Below, piece by piece: positions 10,150 to 22,442 of a stretch of DNA of 52,542 bases. The notes below the pieces were generated by a model. The model worked only from the letters and a program-made list of their open reading frames with translations. It had not been told where the DNA came from and searched no databases. The stretch is from the NCBI GenBank assembly GCA_036897095.1, contig JAYMSP010000424.1:1-52542 (forward strand), read 5' to 3'. The DNA comes from Plantago elongata (taxonomy: Eukaryota; Streptophyta; Magnoliopsida; Lamiales; Plantaginaceae). How positions within the stretch are numbered: position 1 is the first letter of the stretch; the number at the start of each line of letters is the position of its first letter. Both the position numbers and the translations under genes were made by a program.

Positions 10150-10582
10150 ATCCAACCAACTTAAGTGATTTAAACGATTCAAAATCTGGAGAACACATTC
10201 GTGATCTAGAGAACTTGATTATGGGTATGCAATATCGACACAAAATGGATGTGAATCATTTGCTAGATTATCCTAGTGAAAATAATGAATGTTAAGAGGT
10301 TTAAAGGATTGAAAAAATTGTGGTTGCATTCAAAATCAGGTCGATGACGAAGTTGAGGATGATCCAATAGCTTTGGAACCGGTCACTCGAAAAGAAGCAT
10401 TGCAAGCAGCAACAACTCATCACAACTTTTTGTTACAATATGAGAAGACAACTTTCCAACTCTTAAGTGCAATAAGGATATTTAAAGATGAACTCAATAT
10501 AGATTTGAAGTTCAACAAAAAACAATTGACCATGTTAGAACTATTGGACCGGGATTGGTACTGGAACAGTTTACAATATTGA
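10150..10582 (+). pseudogene. C-terminal relic of a pogo/Tigger-like transposase
   Basis: The segment around 10195-10293 reads DLENLIMGMQYRHKMDV..LLDYP. It is followed, after stops and a frame change, by ALEPVTRKEAL..HNFLLQYE and NIDLKFNKKQ near the end, which is the usual ending of plant Tigger-like proteins. Only the last ~130 codons remain and no DDE core is visible. The adjacent CAGTAAAACC terminus (9993) fits the same superfamily. Confidence 0.65.
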
Positions 10583-10878
10583 CTCTAGTGATGAGTCAAC
10601 AATGCAGTCAACAATGATTATCTGTAGAATAAATTGCAGCGATTGATAGACATATTTCCACAAATCAAGCCAGCATATATAAAATATGCTGACGGTGTTG
10701 TAGGCTAAATTTTCACTAGTCAGAATAGTGGAATTACACAAGGAGTATATGACCAATCATAAAAAGAATGATCAACTCACGAAAAACTAGACCTAGAATA
10801 AACTCAAATAAAGTATCTATTCTAGTCACTATCACGTCGAATGATTCACAAACACCTGTTTGATGAACATCCACAATG

Positions 10879-11271
10879 TGATAGCAATTATAAGTCTAGT
10901 AAAGCAAGACACACAAATATATGTTATGAACATCTACAGTCTCGGGGTATGTGTGTAACTTGCAAAGCAGCTTCTCTTCGATTATATATAGTCTTCGACT
11001 ACTCCATATTCGAACATGGAAGGAAAAGTTGCAGTAAGGAAGGTTTTTTTCTTTGCTTTGTTGGGTTGGCTGCTATAAGGAAATTGCCTCAACATTGAAG
11101 ATCTATTTCTATATATTTCTTTCTAGTCTTTGTCTTGAAGATTCTTTCTATATTGTGGTCAATCTTCTTGCTTCTTCTTAAAGGAAGTCTTCAATCAACA
11201 ATTAGTCCAATTACCATTGAACTAATTAAGAAAGACAAGTAAAGAAAGTGCATTATGTAATGACACTTTCA
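10879..11271 (-). repeat. 3' LTR of the Copia element
   Basis: The inner edge is clear: on the minus strand the tract AAGGGGGGAT is followed directly by TGAAAGTG, so the LTR begins with TG at 11271. The outer edge near 10879 is set by similarity to the other LTR. A TATA-like TATATATAAT lies at 10981-10990 (minus), as in an LTR promoter. Confidence 0.75.
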
Positions 11272-11283
11272 ATCCCCCCTTAA
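11272..11283 (-). other. Polypurine tract next to the 3' LTR
   Basis: Reads TTAAGGGGGGAT on the minus strand, immediately before the LTR start. Two further tracts of the same type occur at 11366-11379 and 11481-11494. Confidence 0.75.
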
Positions 11284-11365
11284 TCTTAGTCTTTTTTCAC
11301 AAAACATTAGAAAGAATACAAGGCAAACCATTAGATCAATTTAAACATGCAAAGCAAATAGAACT

Positions 11366-11494
11366 ATCTCCCCCTTAAGCAGATAACAAAATAAAGTTCA
11401 GAGAGTACTGAGTTACTAGCTATTACATACCAGATAAAAATATTATAGTTCATAGAAATTTAAAAATGCCCTCAAGACTAATCTCCCCCTTTTT
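11366..11494 (-). other. Two additional polypurine tracts
   Basis: Minus strand CTTAAGGGGGAGAT at 11366-11379 and AAAAAGGGGGAGAT at 11481-11494. The second overlaps the end of the env-like ORF, whose stop is at 11478-11480. Repeated polypurine tracts upstream of the 3' LTR are a reported Sirevirus hallmark. Confidence 0.65.
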
Positions 11495-12128
11495 GTGAGG
11501 AAAGAAAAGACACAAGAAAGGCCCTAAATTTCTTATTGTTGGTGATTTGCTCATAAAGTCTGACATTCAGGGCATCCAACTCCTTGATCTGCATCAAAGC
11601 CATCTTATCTCCTTCAGTGAATGTACCTGCAGAAAGAGATTCAACACTGGGAATGAGTGTTGGGCCAACATTGCCAGTTTATGCAGCAACATTGGAAGGA
11701 CCAACTTCATCAAGATTAGCAGCAGCAACAGGCTCATTGCCTTCGTCCATAGCTTCTGGTTCCTCATCCACAGCAGGAGAAACCCAAGGGAGATCACATA
11801 CTCTTTCAACAGTGGCCAACAATTGTCAATTCACACCAACCTTTTGGAACTTGCTTTCATAAAGTTCCCTTTCAAATACTTCCAGTCCTTGAAGTTTGAG
11901 AACAAAAAAGATGGTTGCAGGTAGAATCAGGTGGCCAACATCTCCCCTGTTCTTGTAGCTATCCAGGTGACCAAGGATCCATTCACCCAAGTTCACATTC
12001 AACCCCATCCTGATCCTATACCAGAGAGTTCCAGCTTCTTGACTCAACTGGTTGTTGTTGGCAGTGGGCAACCAATTGTAAGTGCAGAGCCTAGCCTGAA
12101 CAACAACCAAAGAGGAGCAATGTTTCAA

Positions 12129-14529
12129 GGGCTCTTCTACGGCCAGGCAGGCTTTCGCCCTGCCTGACAACATGCAATTGAAAATACACCATTAGATCTT
12201 TGATCTAACGGTCCATATCAAATCGCCCTAGGCGATAAGGCGATCGCCCTATCGCCTGTTGACATCAAGGAGATCGCCCTTCCGCCTTTTGAATATTTGA
12301 ATATAAAAAATATAAATATTAATAAAATACCATATTTACCCTCAAATAAAAAAATATTTATTTAATTAAATCCCACTAAATTATTATTTATTTTATTTAT
12401 TTTTAATTTAATTTAATTTCTATTTCATTATTATTAGTTAATTGTTCCAAAATTAAATTTAAAATGTCCTGGACACACAAAGAATCAATCCCGTACCACA
12501 TCTCTCACACACACAGCACCTAACCACTCAACCAACACATATTTCTATTTGATTTTGTATAATTATCCTACTGATTATTATATCTTCATCTTACCTATTA
12601 TATTCTACTTGCAATTTAATTAATTAGGGCACGATCTTCTTCCCTGTGTTTTCTCCCCTCCCTTGGTCACACACTTCATTTTCAATTCCTCTTTAGTTAC
12701 TGCTTCAATTTTCAATTCCATTTGAAATTTTCTTTTTTATCCGCTTCAATTTCCTAAACTACAGTAAAAACTCCATACAGTGTCGTCGGGATCGGAAAAA
12801 AATATTCATTTAGAGTTTATTCCAAAGTAGAGGCTTATATTAAAAATATAATTAAATTTAATAAAATAATGTGCATAACTTAGATGTTATATTTATTGAG
12901 TAGAATTATTAAGTACTAACTTGACAAGCTACAATATTGGTCCAACAAAAAGGTTCATATATATATGAATTACTACTTATACGGAAGCTAAAAGATAGGT
13001 CTACTACTCAAAAGTTCAAATTACTATCTCAAACAACTTTAGATAAGTATTTTATATCTTAAATTTCAAAATGAAAATCAAATATATTAATAAATATTAT
13101 TGTATATTTTGTCATTTATTACTATAGAGATACATTTACTTAAAGGGGGATCGGAGAAAGTCGTGGAATATGACAATGTGGAGTTTATTCTTATTTATAA
13201 TTGGTCCCAAGTTGGGACCGGAGTTTTTTTTATAACTATAAGGAGTTTTCCTTTATGGAGATTTTACTGTAGTACTTTCATATAATTTAAATTTTATTGT
13301 GAATTTTCTCACTCGATCATCTATAATTTTAATAACAAGTTTAATATGTTTAACAAAATTGTATAATGATATATGGACTAAACATTCTTATTATATTTAA
13401 AACGTCTCTGTTGTTAATGAAAGAAATTTTATTGTAAAATTAAAAAATTCGAAGGTCGATGGTGTTTTGATTAATAACATTAATAACTTTCTTAAAAATA
13501 TAGGTCTGTCTGTGAATTAAAATAAAGATTCGTCTTTAGATAATTATTATTATTGTGATTTAAATTTAATTTATACTAAGACGGATATTAAGAAAATCAA
13601 AAGTCATATTTAATCAATTAAGAAAAAGTAAAATATTTCGAGTCAGTTTATTCAAATTTATCGAATTTTATAACAGATACAATTTTTTCATATCCGTGAG
13701 CAGATCATGTATGACGCAGTTCACATGGTCTCATCCGTGTATATGTATACACTTGTAATTTAGTATTGTATGTTGCTAGTTGCATAATTAGCTAGCATGA
13801 ATCATGCAACGATAACGTTGTCGATTTATTCTATATATCGCTAAAACACGTAAAAAATGATTATTACAATGCTTTAGCAATCGAGGCACCAACCTCACGG
13901 TACGGAGAACTATGACACGAACTAAATGTTCTATGAACAGATAACATTAGTGAATGTGTCAATTTCACTAAGCTACAATTAACAAGCTAATGCAGTGTAT
14001 AATCTTTGCAACAAACCAATGGATTCATCAATCGCAAGATGTTTTTGGGGGGTAAGAAAATTCCTTAGCCCATTGATGTTTTTGGTGTAGAACATCAAAC
14101 TTATAGCTACATACTCATTTGATCAAAGTGTGTATATTAGAACGCATGACCCTAGTGAACATGCATTGAATCCTTCATTGAATGTGTTAGCTACTCATGA
14201 CTCACATAAACATAATCACTACCATACACGAGAAGACATATAACATAATCATAAATTAAACTCCAGCTCAAAACAATAGTTGACAAAAAAATTTACCCAA
14301 TCTTGTCACAAAAACTTGGTAAAAATTGGAAAAAGCATGAATCCAATCGGTGAAAATTAAGTAGAATATGCCCCAATCAACAATTTATCATCAAAGTAAA
14401 AAATAATCAATTCAATTGACTCCTATAATATAAGTTCGTAAATTGCATTCGAAAGGTTCTAGGTTCCTTATACTTGGGTGATGCCTGTTGTCAGGCAGGG
14501 CGAAAACCTGCCTGACGGTAGAAAAGCCC
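12129..14529. mobile_element. Non-autonomous Mutator-like element, 2401 bp, nested in the retrotransposon
   Basis: Terminal inverted repeats of about 47 bp (12129-12175 and 14483-14529, about 42 matching) begin GGGCTYTTCTAC. The flanks carry an exact 9-bp target duplication ATGTTTCAA (12120-12128 and 14530-14538). Each terminal repeat contains its own hairpin: perfect 10-bp arms GTCAGGCAGG/CCTGCCTGAC at 14490-14516, one mismatch at 12142-12168. There is no transposase; the interior is AT-rich apart from ATCGCC-type palindromes near 12220-12260. It carries a nested pogo-type MITE. Confidence 0.93.
12762..13269. mobile_element. Pogo/Emigrant-type MITE (508 bp) nested inside the MULE
   Basis: Ends CAGTAAAAACTCCATA (left) and TATGGAGATTTTACTG (right) are inverted repeats with one mismatch in 16, flanked by TA on both sides (12760-12761, 13270-13271). 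CAGT..ACTG ends with a TA target are typical of Tc1/mariner-pogo MITEs. No coding capacity. Confidence 0.85.
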
Positions 14530-15715
14530 ATGTTTCAAGGGTAGTGTAACCTTTTTCCAAGTTTGGACCTTGTCCAGAGTGAGTTCCTTAGCAACTTCAT
14601 CTAAAGTAACATCCAAAGGGGTTTCAACTTCACTCCTCTTTCTATACAACACATAGTTGATATCCTCAGCCTAATGGTGTAAACCTCTCCTCTCATGTAC
14701 ACAGTATGATACATTTTGCTACTAAGATCTCCAAACGTACCAGGAAGACTGACATAAAACTCCTTAACAACAAAAGCAATGTAAGGAGCATAAGAAGTAA
14801 CAACATTGTACAACTTCCTATCATGTAGAAATTCAATCAAATTGCACTTTTAAAACTCCTTTTCATCTATCATTCTCTCAACATCTATTGTCCTAGTGGC
14901 CAATTATTCATACTAATCAGAGTTCTCTTGAGAATAAAAGCAAAAATCAAGAGGAGTAGCATCATTCCAATCAGAGCCTACACCAGTTTCAACAGGAATT
15001 TCAGGTTCAGAAATTACCTCTTCCATTGCAGATGTCTCTTTATCCATTGACTCATCTTCAGATTCAACCATGTCGTCAGCAACATAGTCTTCCGAGTCCT
15101 ATGTATCCTCAAACCCAATTTCTTCACTGTTGTGAGAAGGGGAATTTTCAGCAGCTTGATTCACCGCCGATGTTGACCCATCAGTGTGGCAACATCCATA
15201 CTGTCAGTGAGGGTTTTCTCAGAATCCTCTGAATTATCCACAACCTTCTCAACATTCTCCTTAACACAGTCGTCAACTATATCATCAACATTGTGCTCAA
15301 CATGCACAACATCATCAGGAGTGGTTTCAACATCATCACCTTGGTGTTCCCCAAAATCCTCGGATTCCTGTTTGGCCTTAAGGTTTTCCTCAAAAGGAGG
15401 ATTTTCTGTCGTCGGAGGCGGAGAATCGATGGAAACTTCCTTAACAGTCTCACTCGGCTCTTTTTCTTCCTCCAATTTTTCTCCAGACCCCAGTTTCAGC
15501 AAGGTTTCAGTAGCAAATTCAGAATTCTCATTGGGAGAGGGAGTATCTGGGACCGTCTCTGGTGAGAGATTGAAAGTGGTTGGAGCAGGTTCATTGACAT
15601 GAGCCAATTCTTCAACCAGAATCTCAAAATCTGGAGCTTCGGCTTGAATCGGAGCTGGGTAGGCCGGCTGGGAGATATTGATCACATGAGTGGGAGTTTT
15701 GGACGGGCTAGACAT

Positions 15716-17144
15716 GGTTGAGCTTTTGTTGATGGAGATAATGAGTTCGATGATGAGCAAACAAAGAGGGAGGGAGCAGTGTGAGTTTTTGAGTTTTTTT
15801 TTGTGGAAGTGAGTGAATGTTAAAACTCAATTTAGGGTAAAAGGTTAAGTAGAAGGTGAAAGGACGGCTGAGGGGGTAAGTTGGGAGATAATGGGCCAGC
15901 ATTTTCGGAGATGATGGGGGATAATGGGCTAACTGAAAAACATGTCCAATTTGGTAGTTTTGGTCAAAGTTGGGTCAATTTTGATTTAGGTTTGCTCTCT
16001 TGAAAACCTGCAAATATGTATCATAGCACAGAAAAAAATCACGTACACAACTGTTAATCGAGAATTAAAGTTGTGAGTGACACAATATTCGTTGAGTCGT
16101 CAAAGTGAAAAGATAGAAAGGACAGGCCCTAGGAAGGTTGGCTTATCTCTCAAATGACCAAACAGTGACTCAATACGAAAGAGCAGAGAACCACCAACCT
16201 AACCAGCCCCACTGAGGACTTATGAATCCTCCTCAAACCCAGACCAAAATACATATAAGAGAAAATATGGACAAAGCAGATAATAAGCAACAAGTACTTC
16301 AAGAACTGCCAATGATGATCAAAATGTTGGCTCAACAGTAGAGAGAACATTGGTAAATCAAACCACTCTTATTGTAAGTTAGCCAGTCACTAAGCTCCAA
16401 GGAATGTTGGTCCGATTAACACAAGTGATGCTGGAGGCAAGATAGAGCGAGATAATATGCAACATGAAACAAACTCAACATTGCCCCAGAAACAAACTAA
16501 ATAAATTGAAACAATAGCATGTGATATTTTTTTTCTTTTTTTCTTTTTCTCTTTTTTATTTTTTATTTTTTATTTTTGCACAATGAGTAGGACACACATT
16601 GAATGCAGGCAACCGGAGCTCCATACACCGCAACAATATCGCATACACTATCAGTAAAACATGTGTGCACATAGGACTAAATGCAGGCAGCCGGAACTCC
16701 ATACATCATAGTATCCCAATGAATGCACATTATCTGTCTCACCTTTATAGAAACCACATCAAGAAAACAATCACACCGATTGCGGACAGCCAGAACCCCA
16801 CGATCTCCAGTATAAAGTAGATTGTATCTATTAGTTCCAATGCACAACCAAAACCATAAACAACAAAGGGGGTAACACCAAATGCGAATCAAGGTAGAGG
16901 AGTAAAAATGCCATAAAACAGCATCAATGGGTATTACATGAACCGAACACCCAAGTCACTCAATTTCCTTCAGTCTTGGTTTCAAGTAGCGTTTCAAGAC
17001 CTCCACATCACCACTAAGAGTTACCAAACTGAGAACACACAAAGACAGAACAGGAACACACAAAAACTAAAAACAACATCACTAACTGACAGACAATCAA
17101 TGTTAACTGTGATGTTAAGCCAACATTGCAACCAACAATGCAAT
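15716..17144. other. Non-coding spacer between pol and the extra ORF of the retrotransposon
   Basis: No gene. It includes a pyrimidine/T-rich block (about 16528-16577) and degenerate direct repeats. The clearest are AATGCAGGCAACCGGAGCTC (16601-16620) and AATGCAGGCAGCCGGAACTC (16680-16699), with a weaker third copy at about 16779. Confidence 0.5.
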
Positions 17145-20100
17145 TCACAGGGTACATAGACCAAGAGATCTTCTTAAACTAAAAAATCTCTCTTTATCTA
17201 ATGGTTTGGTGAAAATATCAGCAAGTTGATTGGTAGTGTCTATATGTTCTATGTTTATGACCTGCTTAGTAACCATGTCCCTAAGAAAATGATGCCTATT
17301 ATCAATGTGTTTAGTGTGAGCATGTTGCACGAGGTTCTTAGAAATGTGGATGGCACTGAGGTTATCACAGAACATCACCAGGGTGTCACTTTGAAGACCA
17401 TAGTCATGCAACATATTTTTCAACTAAATGAGTTGAGACACACAACTTCCAGCTGCTATATATTCAGATTCATCAGTTGAAAGTGACACACAATTTTGTT
17501 TCTTACTATACCAAGACACTAGATTAGCACCAAGATAGAAGCAACCCCCACTAGTGGATTTCCTATTATCTAGATCACCAGCCCAATCATAATCACTAAA
17601 TCCCACCAGATTAGTGTTTGAATCACAAGCAAACCATAATCCAAGATTAACAGTTCATGATACATACCTGATGCTTCTGTTAACATCATTAAGGTGAGGG
17701 ATTTTAGGGCTGGATTGATACCTGGCACAAACACAAACCACAAACATGATATCTGGTCTTGTGGTAGAAAGGTATAGAAGACTCCCAATCATAGATCGGT
17801 ACATTGTTGGGTCAACATCCTCCCCAACATCGATATTGTTGAGTTTCAATGAGGTAACCATAGGAGTACTACATGGTTTGGCATTTTCAAGTCCAAACTT
17901 TTTCACCAGATTCTTAGCTTATTTCTCATGTGATAAGAACAACCCATCGCCTTTTTGCTGAATTTATAGTCCAAGCAAGAAAGTGAGTTCACCAATCATG
18001 CTCAATTCAAAGGTACATGTCATAGCTTCAACAAATTTGTCTACCATAGAAGAGTTAGTAGAACCAAATACAATGTCATCAACATAGATCTTAGCTATGC
18101 ATATATCCTTTCCCTTTTTGAGAATAAACAAGGTTTGATCACCATTCCCTTTTTTGAATCCAAAATTGACTAGGAATTCAGTTAACCTAGCATACCAAGC
18201 TCTAGGGGCAGCGGTGAAGCCACCTTTGGTGGCACCCCGTGCTTGGCATGGGGTCGGTTTCTAAAATTTTAGTCCATATATGTTGTAAATTTAATTTTTT
18301 AACGATTAACACGTTTTTTTTTTTGTAACACATATGTACAAGTACATTTGGAGTGGTTTTATTTATTATATTTGTAGAAAAATATGATATTTATATTTTA
18401 TTTTCTAATTTTAAACAATTTTTTAGTACGAATTAGTTAAAACGCTTAATATGATGATATACATACATAATAATAGTTTTAAAATGTAACTTTGATATTA
18501 TTAGACTAAAAAACGGTGTTGTCTTTTAATGTAAAATATATTTTACATCTAATAATTTTAATTTGAAAATAATTATTTTTTTAATTTTAAATTAGATATA
18601 TTAGAGTACGGATTGGATAAAAATCCTGGCTTCGCCCCTGTCTAGGGGCTTGTTTTAGACCTTACAAAGCCTTTTTCAATTTGAAAACATGATCATGATA
18701 TTTAGAATCCTCAAAACCTTTGGGTTGCTCAACATAAACATCTTTGTCAATATAGCCATTTAGAAAAGCACATTTTATATCCATATGTTGAAGTTTTATC
18801 TTTAAACAACATGCAATGACGAACAAAGATTCAAGTCTAGCAACATGAGCAAATGTTTCATCAAAATGAATACCCTTTATTTGAGCATATCCTTGAGCAA
18901 CAAGTCTAGCTTTGTTTTTGACTACCACACCTTTTTCATCACTTTTATTTTTGAAAATCCATTTAGTTCCTATAACATTAACATCAAGGGGGCGGGGAAC
19001 CAAGGTCCATACTTCATTAGTTTGACATCGGTGCAATTCATCTTGCATGGATTCTATCCAATAGTCATATTTCAAAGATTCTTTCACATTTGTGGGTTCA
19101 ATTAAAGAGACAAAGCAGGAGGCACTTACTGATTGGCAGATTGTAGCATATCTTTCCATTTCCTTGTAATTTATCCTGGGTTTACCTCTCAATTTCCTCC
19201 CTCAAGTTAAGCTTTCAATGATTTGCGGACTTGAATGATCCTTTCCGATTCTAGGAGGAGGATCTCTTCTAGTATCTAAGGGAACAGTCTGAGTTTCAGC
19301 AGTTGTTGTCGTTTCCTGAGTTGGTTCAGTGTCACTTTCAGATTCTGATTCATCATATGAGCCTGCAGTACCCAATGCTGAGTTTGTTGTTGGGTCAACA
19401 TTGTTGTCAACAGTATGACTGTTCTCAGGTTCTACAGTTGTAGATGCAGGTACATGAGTTGGTTCATCATCAGTATCTGTTCCAGGATTACATGGAGTGG
19501 AGGTCTCACCTGCATTAACTTTCTTCTGAACAAAAGACTCAGAATCATCAAATGCAATATTTACAGACTCTTGAATAATGTAAGTTCTAGGATTGTACAA
19601 TATGTAAGAATGCATATTCAATGAATATCCAACAAAGATCCTTTTATTACTTTTAGGATCAAACTTACCTAGGTGTTCTCTATCATTCAGAATGTAGCAA
19701 GTGCAGCCAAACATATGAAAATATTTGAGATTAGGTTTCTCACCTTTCAAGATCTCATAGGGAGTGGATGAAGATCCAGGTCTAAGATAAACTCTATTTA
19801 TGATATGACATGCAATGATAACAACTTCAGCCCACAACCTTTTAGGCAAATTCATAGAATTCAACATGACCCTAGACATTTCTTGCAAGGTTCTATTCTT
19901 TCTTTCATCAACCTCATTTTATTGGGGAGTTTTTTGGTGCAGAAAACTCATGAAAGATACCTTTCTTATTGCAAAAATCATAAAAGTATTGGTTTTCAAA
20001 TTCTTTTCCATGATCAAATCTAATGCGCTGAACCATAGTAGTATATTGAGTACTAAACCTAGCATGCAGTTTCTTGAAAGACTCAAATGTTTTCTTTTAG

Positions 20101-22442
20101 AAAACAAATCCATGTGAACCTAGAAAAATCATCAACAATGACAAAGATGTACCACTTACCTCCTAAACTTTCTACTTCAATAGGATCCATGAGATCCATA
20201 TGCAAAAGTTCAAAACAGTTAAATGTACCTCTTTTATTTCCAAAAGTCTGTAGGGAAGTGTGTACAGTCCTGGTTTATTTTCCTTTCAAGCAATCACCAC
20301 ATACAAGCTTACCTGAATTTGTTAGCTTGGGTACTCCAACTACTGCTTCAAGTTTGATCAACTTGTCAAGGTTCCTGTAGTTCACATGTCCCAGCTTCTT
20401 GTGTCAAGTCTCAGCATCATCATTTTTTGCAAGATTGCAAGTGTGGGATGCAGTCATCACATAGCAATTATCAAGAGACCTGGTACCAGTCATCATAGTT
20501 TTCTTTCCAACACAAGTATAGACTCTACATGAAGTTTTATCAAACTTGACTTTCAGATCAACATCACAGAGATGACTAATGCTTACAAGATTAGCAGTTA
20601 AACCTTCTACTAAAAGGACATTCTTTAAAGGAGGATACCCTTGTAAAGAAAGAACACCTTTACCCAAAATCTTACTCTTATATCCTCCACCATAGGTTAC
20701 CATCCCTGATATTTTAAAGACATACTTAGTAAGATTCTTTGGATTTCCATTCATGTGACGGGAACAATCACTATCAAAGTACCATTTTCCTGCATTGTTA
20801 GGAGAAGTAGCAACAGAAAAGGTAACATTGCAAACTATGTTTTCTCTAAGAGGCCAAACTTTCTTTCTCACATTGAAGTTCAAAAGAGATTGAGACCTTT
20901 TAACTTGAGATGAGTGAGTAAGATTCACATTCTTCACCTGAAATCTTTTGGAATTTCCTGTTGTGAGTGATGTTGAACTCGATGTTGACACAACATTGTG
21001 TTCATCATTGAGAGAAAGTTTTCCCATATTCATAGTGTTTTGGGAGATCAACTCAGAATCAGGTTTAGTGTCAATCAAAGTACCATTTTTCTGTATCTTA
21101 CCTTTCTTAAGATCTTTCAGATATAGAAAATAAAAAAGTTTTTTATGACCAGTTTTAAGACAGTATTGACACACAAAGGTTATCTTAGATTCAGTAGAAG
21201 ACTCACCCTTTTCTTTAACAAAGACAGGACCACTAATAAGCACATACAAAGGTTTAACTTTAACAGTTTCACTAGAGCTTAACTCATCAAGGTTGTAACT
21301 ACAGTGCAAATCATAACCCAATTTCTTTTCAAAAGCAGAGTTATAGGAACCAGTGTATCCAAGACATGTTGTACCATCATTATCATCTCAAGCATTTCAT
21401 CGAGTTTAGTGGTGGAAGAGTTCCATTTAGAACTTACCTTCTTTTCTTTACTCAGTTCAGAATTGCCCTTCACAAGTTCAACCTCTTTTCTTGTGAGCTC
21501 AACTTCCAATTTCACAATTGTGTCTTTCAGGTTTTCTTGTACAACTTTTCCAGTTTCTTCCATTCCTTCAGAAGTTCTTCATACATTGATTTAAGTTCTT
21601 CCATCATCTGTTCATCAGTGTATTCTTCCTCGAATGGTATATCTGTATCAAAATCAATTGAACCATATAGACACAAAATATTAGTAGAAACTGAGTTCTC
21701 AGAGTTAGTCAGGGACAATGATTCACTGAATTGTGAGTCATCATAGTAAAAAAGGACTTCTTTCTTCATTGCTGACATCTCAATGTTGACAAAATAGTGG
21801 TTGTCAACACCGTGCAGAGCTGTGGCATCATTGTCTTTTTCCTGTTCATCACCTGAGTCATCACTGAGAGAAGCAAGTAAATCTTTTTCTCCTTTCGAAG
21901 AGTGTTAGCACATTCATTCTTATAATGACCCCAACATTGACATTCAAAACACCTAACCTTGCTAAGTTGATCATCACTTAGCTTAGAGCTGGAGTTAGAC
22001 CTAACAATTTTTTTCTTGAAATTGCTAGTCCCTTTGCTTGCAGAACCTTGGTTAGTATTTTGTCTAAATTTCATTCTATCAACATTTGTAAACAGGTTGT
22101 TGTAAGTTTCATCGGACATATCAGAGTCATCATTGCTATCCTGCACATGTTCAGTGGCTTTATCTTTAAACTTGGATTGCAAAGACATACTATGAGTTTT
22201 GGTTCCTCTTCTTTCATTATCTTTCATCTCATAATTTTTCAAGTTGTTCGTCAGACTATGAAAGTCCATAGTAGCCAAGTTTTGAGTATCTTCCAAAATA
22301 GTAACTTTAACGTCAAATCTAGTGGAAAGAGACCTTAAAGCTTTTGAAATCAACTGTTGATTTGAAATAGCATCACCAAGATGTTGGATATCATTAGACA
22401 TGTCATAAGTTTACTAAAATAAAATTCAATTGTTTCCTCATA
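17145..22442 (-). pseudogene. Copia gag-pol polyprotein, degraded
   Basis: On the minus strand, gag begins abruptly at 22442 and includes a CCHC zinc knuckle (CFECQCWGHYKNEC, near 21940). The protease-region motif WYFDSDCSRHM lies near 20775 and departs from the usual DSG by DSD. Pre-integrase and integrase segments follow at about 20400-19800, in several frames with stops. Reverse transcriptase occupies 19192-17655 with the YVDD box near 18070, and RNase H with DNLSA/H-rich motifs ends at 17145. A hAT MITE (18209-18640) splits the reverse transcriptase. The N-terminal part of gag and the primer-binding region are absent next to the upstream LTR. Multiple stops and shifts make it non-functional. 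Confidence 0.9.
18209..18640. mobile_element. hAT-type MITE (432 bp) inserted in the reverse transcriptase
   Basis: Ends CAGCGGTGAAGCCA and TGGCTTCGCCCCTG are inverted repeats (12 of 14 match), flanked by an exact 8-bp duplication TCTAGGGG (18201-18208 and 18641-18648), as expected for hAT elements. The interior is AT-rich without an ORF. The Copia frame resumes on the far side. Confidence 0.92.

Larger units (their letters stand above)
11478..15715 (-). pseudogene. Extra ORF after pol (env-like position; putative plant transposon protein domain), split by a MULE
   Basis: The frame starts at about 15715 (MSSPSKTP) with a proline/acid-rich low-complexity region to about 15161. It continues through shifted frames to 14539, is interrupted by the Mutator-like element 12129-14529, and resumes at 12128 in the frame expected if one copy of the 9-bp target duplication is removed. 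The C-terminal part has the LCTYNWLPTA-type motif found in 'putative plant transposon protein'/Sirevirus env-like annotations. The reading ends at a TAG (11478-11480) inside a polypurine stretch. Frame changes (about 14600-15160) and a stop near 11680 show decay. The family's role is not known; 'env-like' describes position only, and I see no clear transmembrane or fusion features. Confidence 0.65.

Noticed and set aside
10841..11098. 85-aa plus-strand ORF
   Set aside because: It lies mostly within the 3' LTR of a minus-strand retrotransposon and recurs only as LTR sequence.
15186..15602. 138-aa serine-rich plus-strand ORF
   Set aside because: It is the antisense shadow of the acidic, proline-rich N-terminal region of the retrotransposon's extra ORF.
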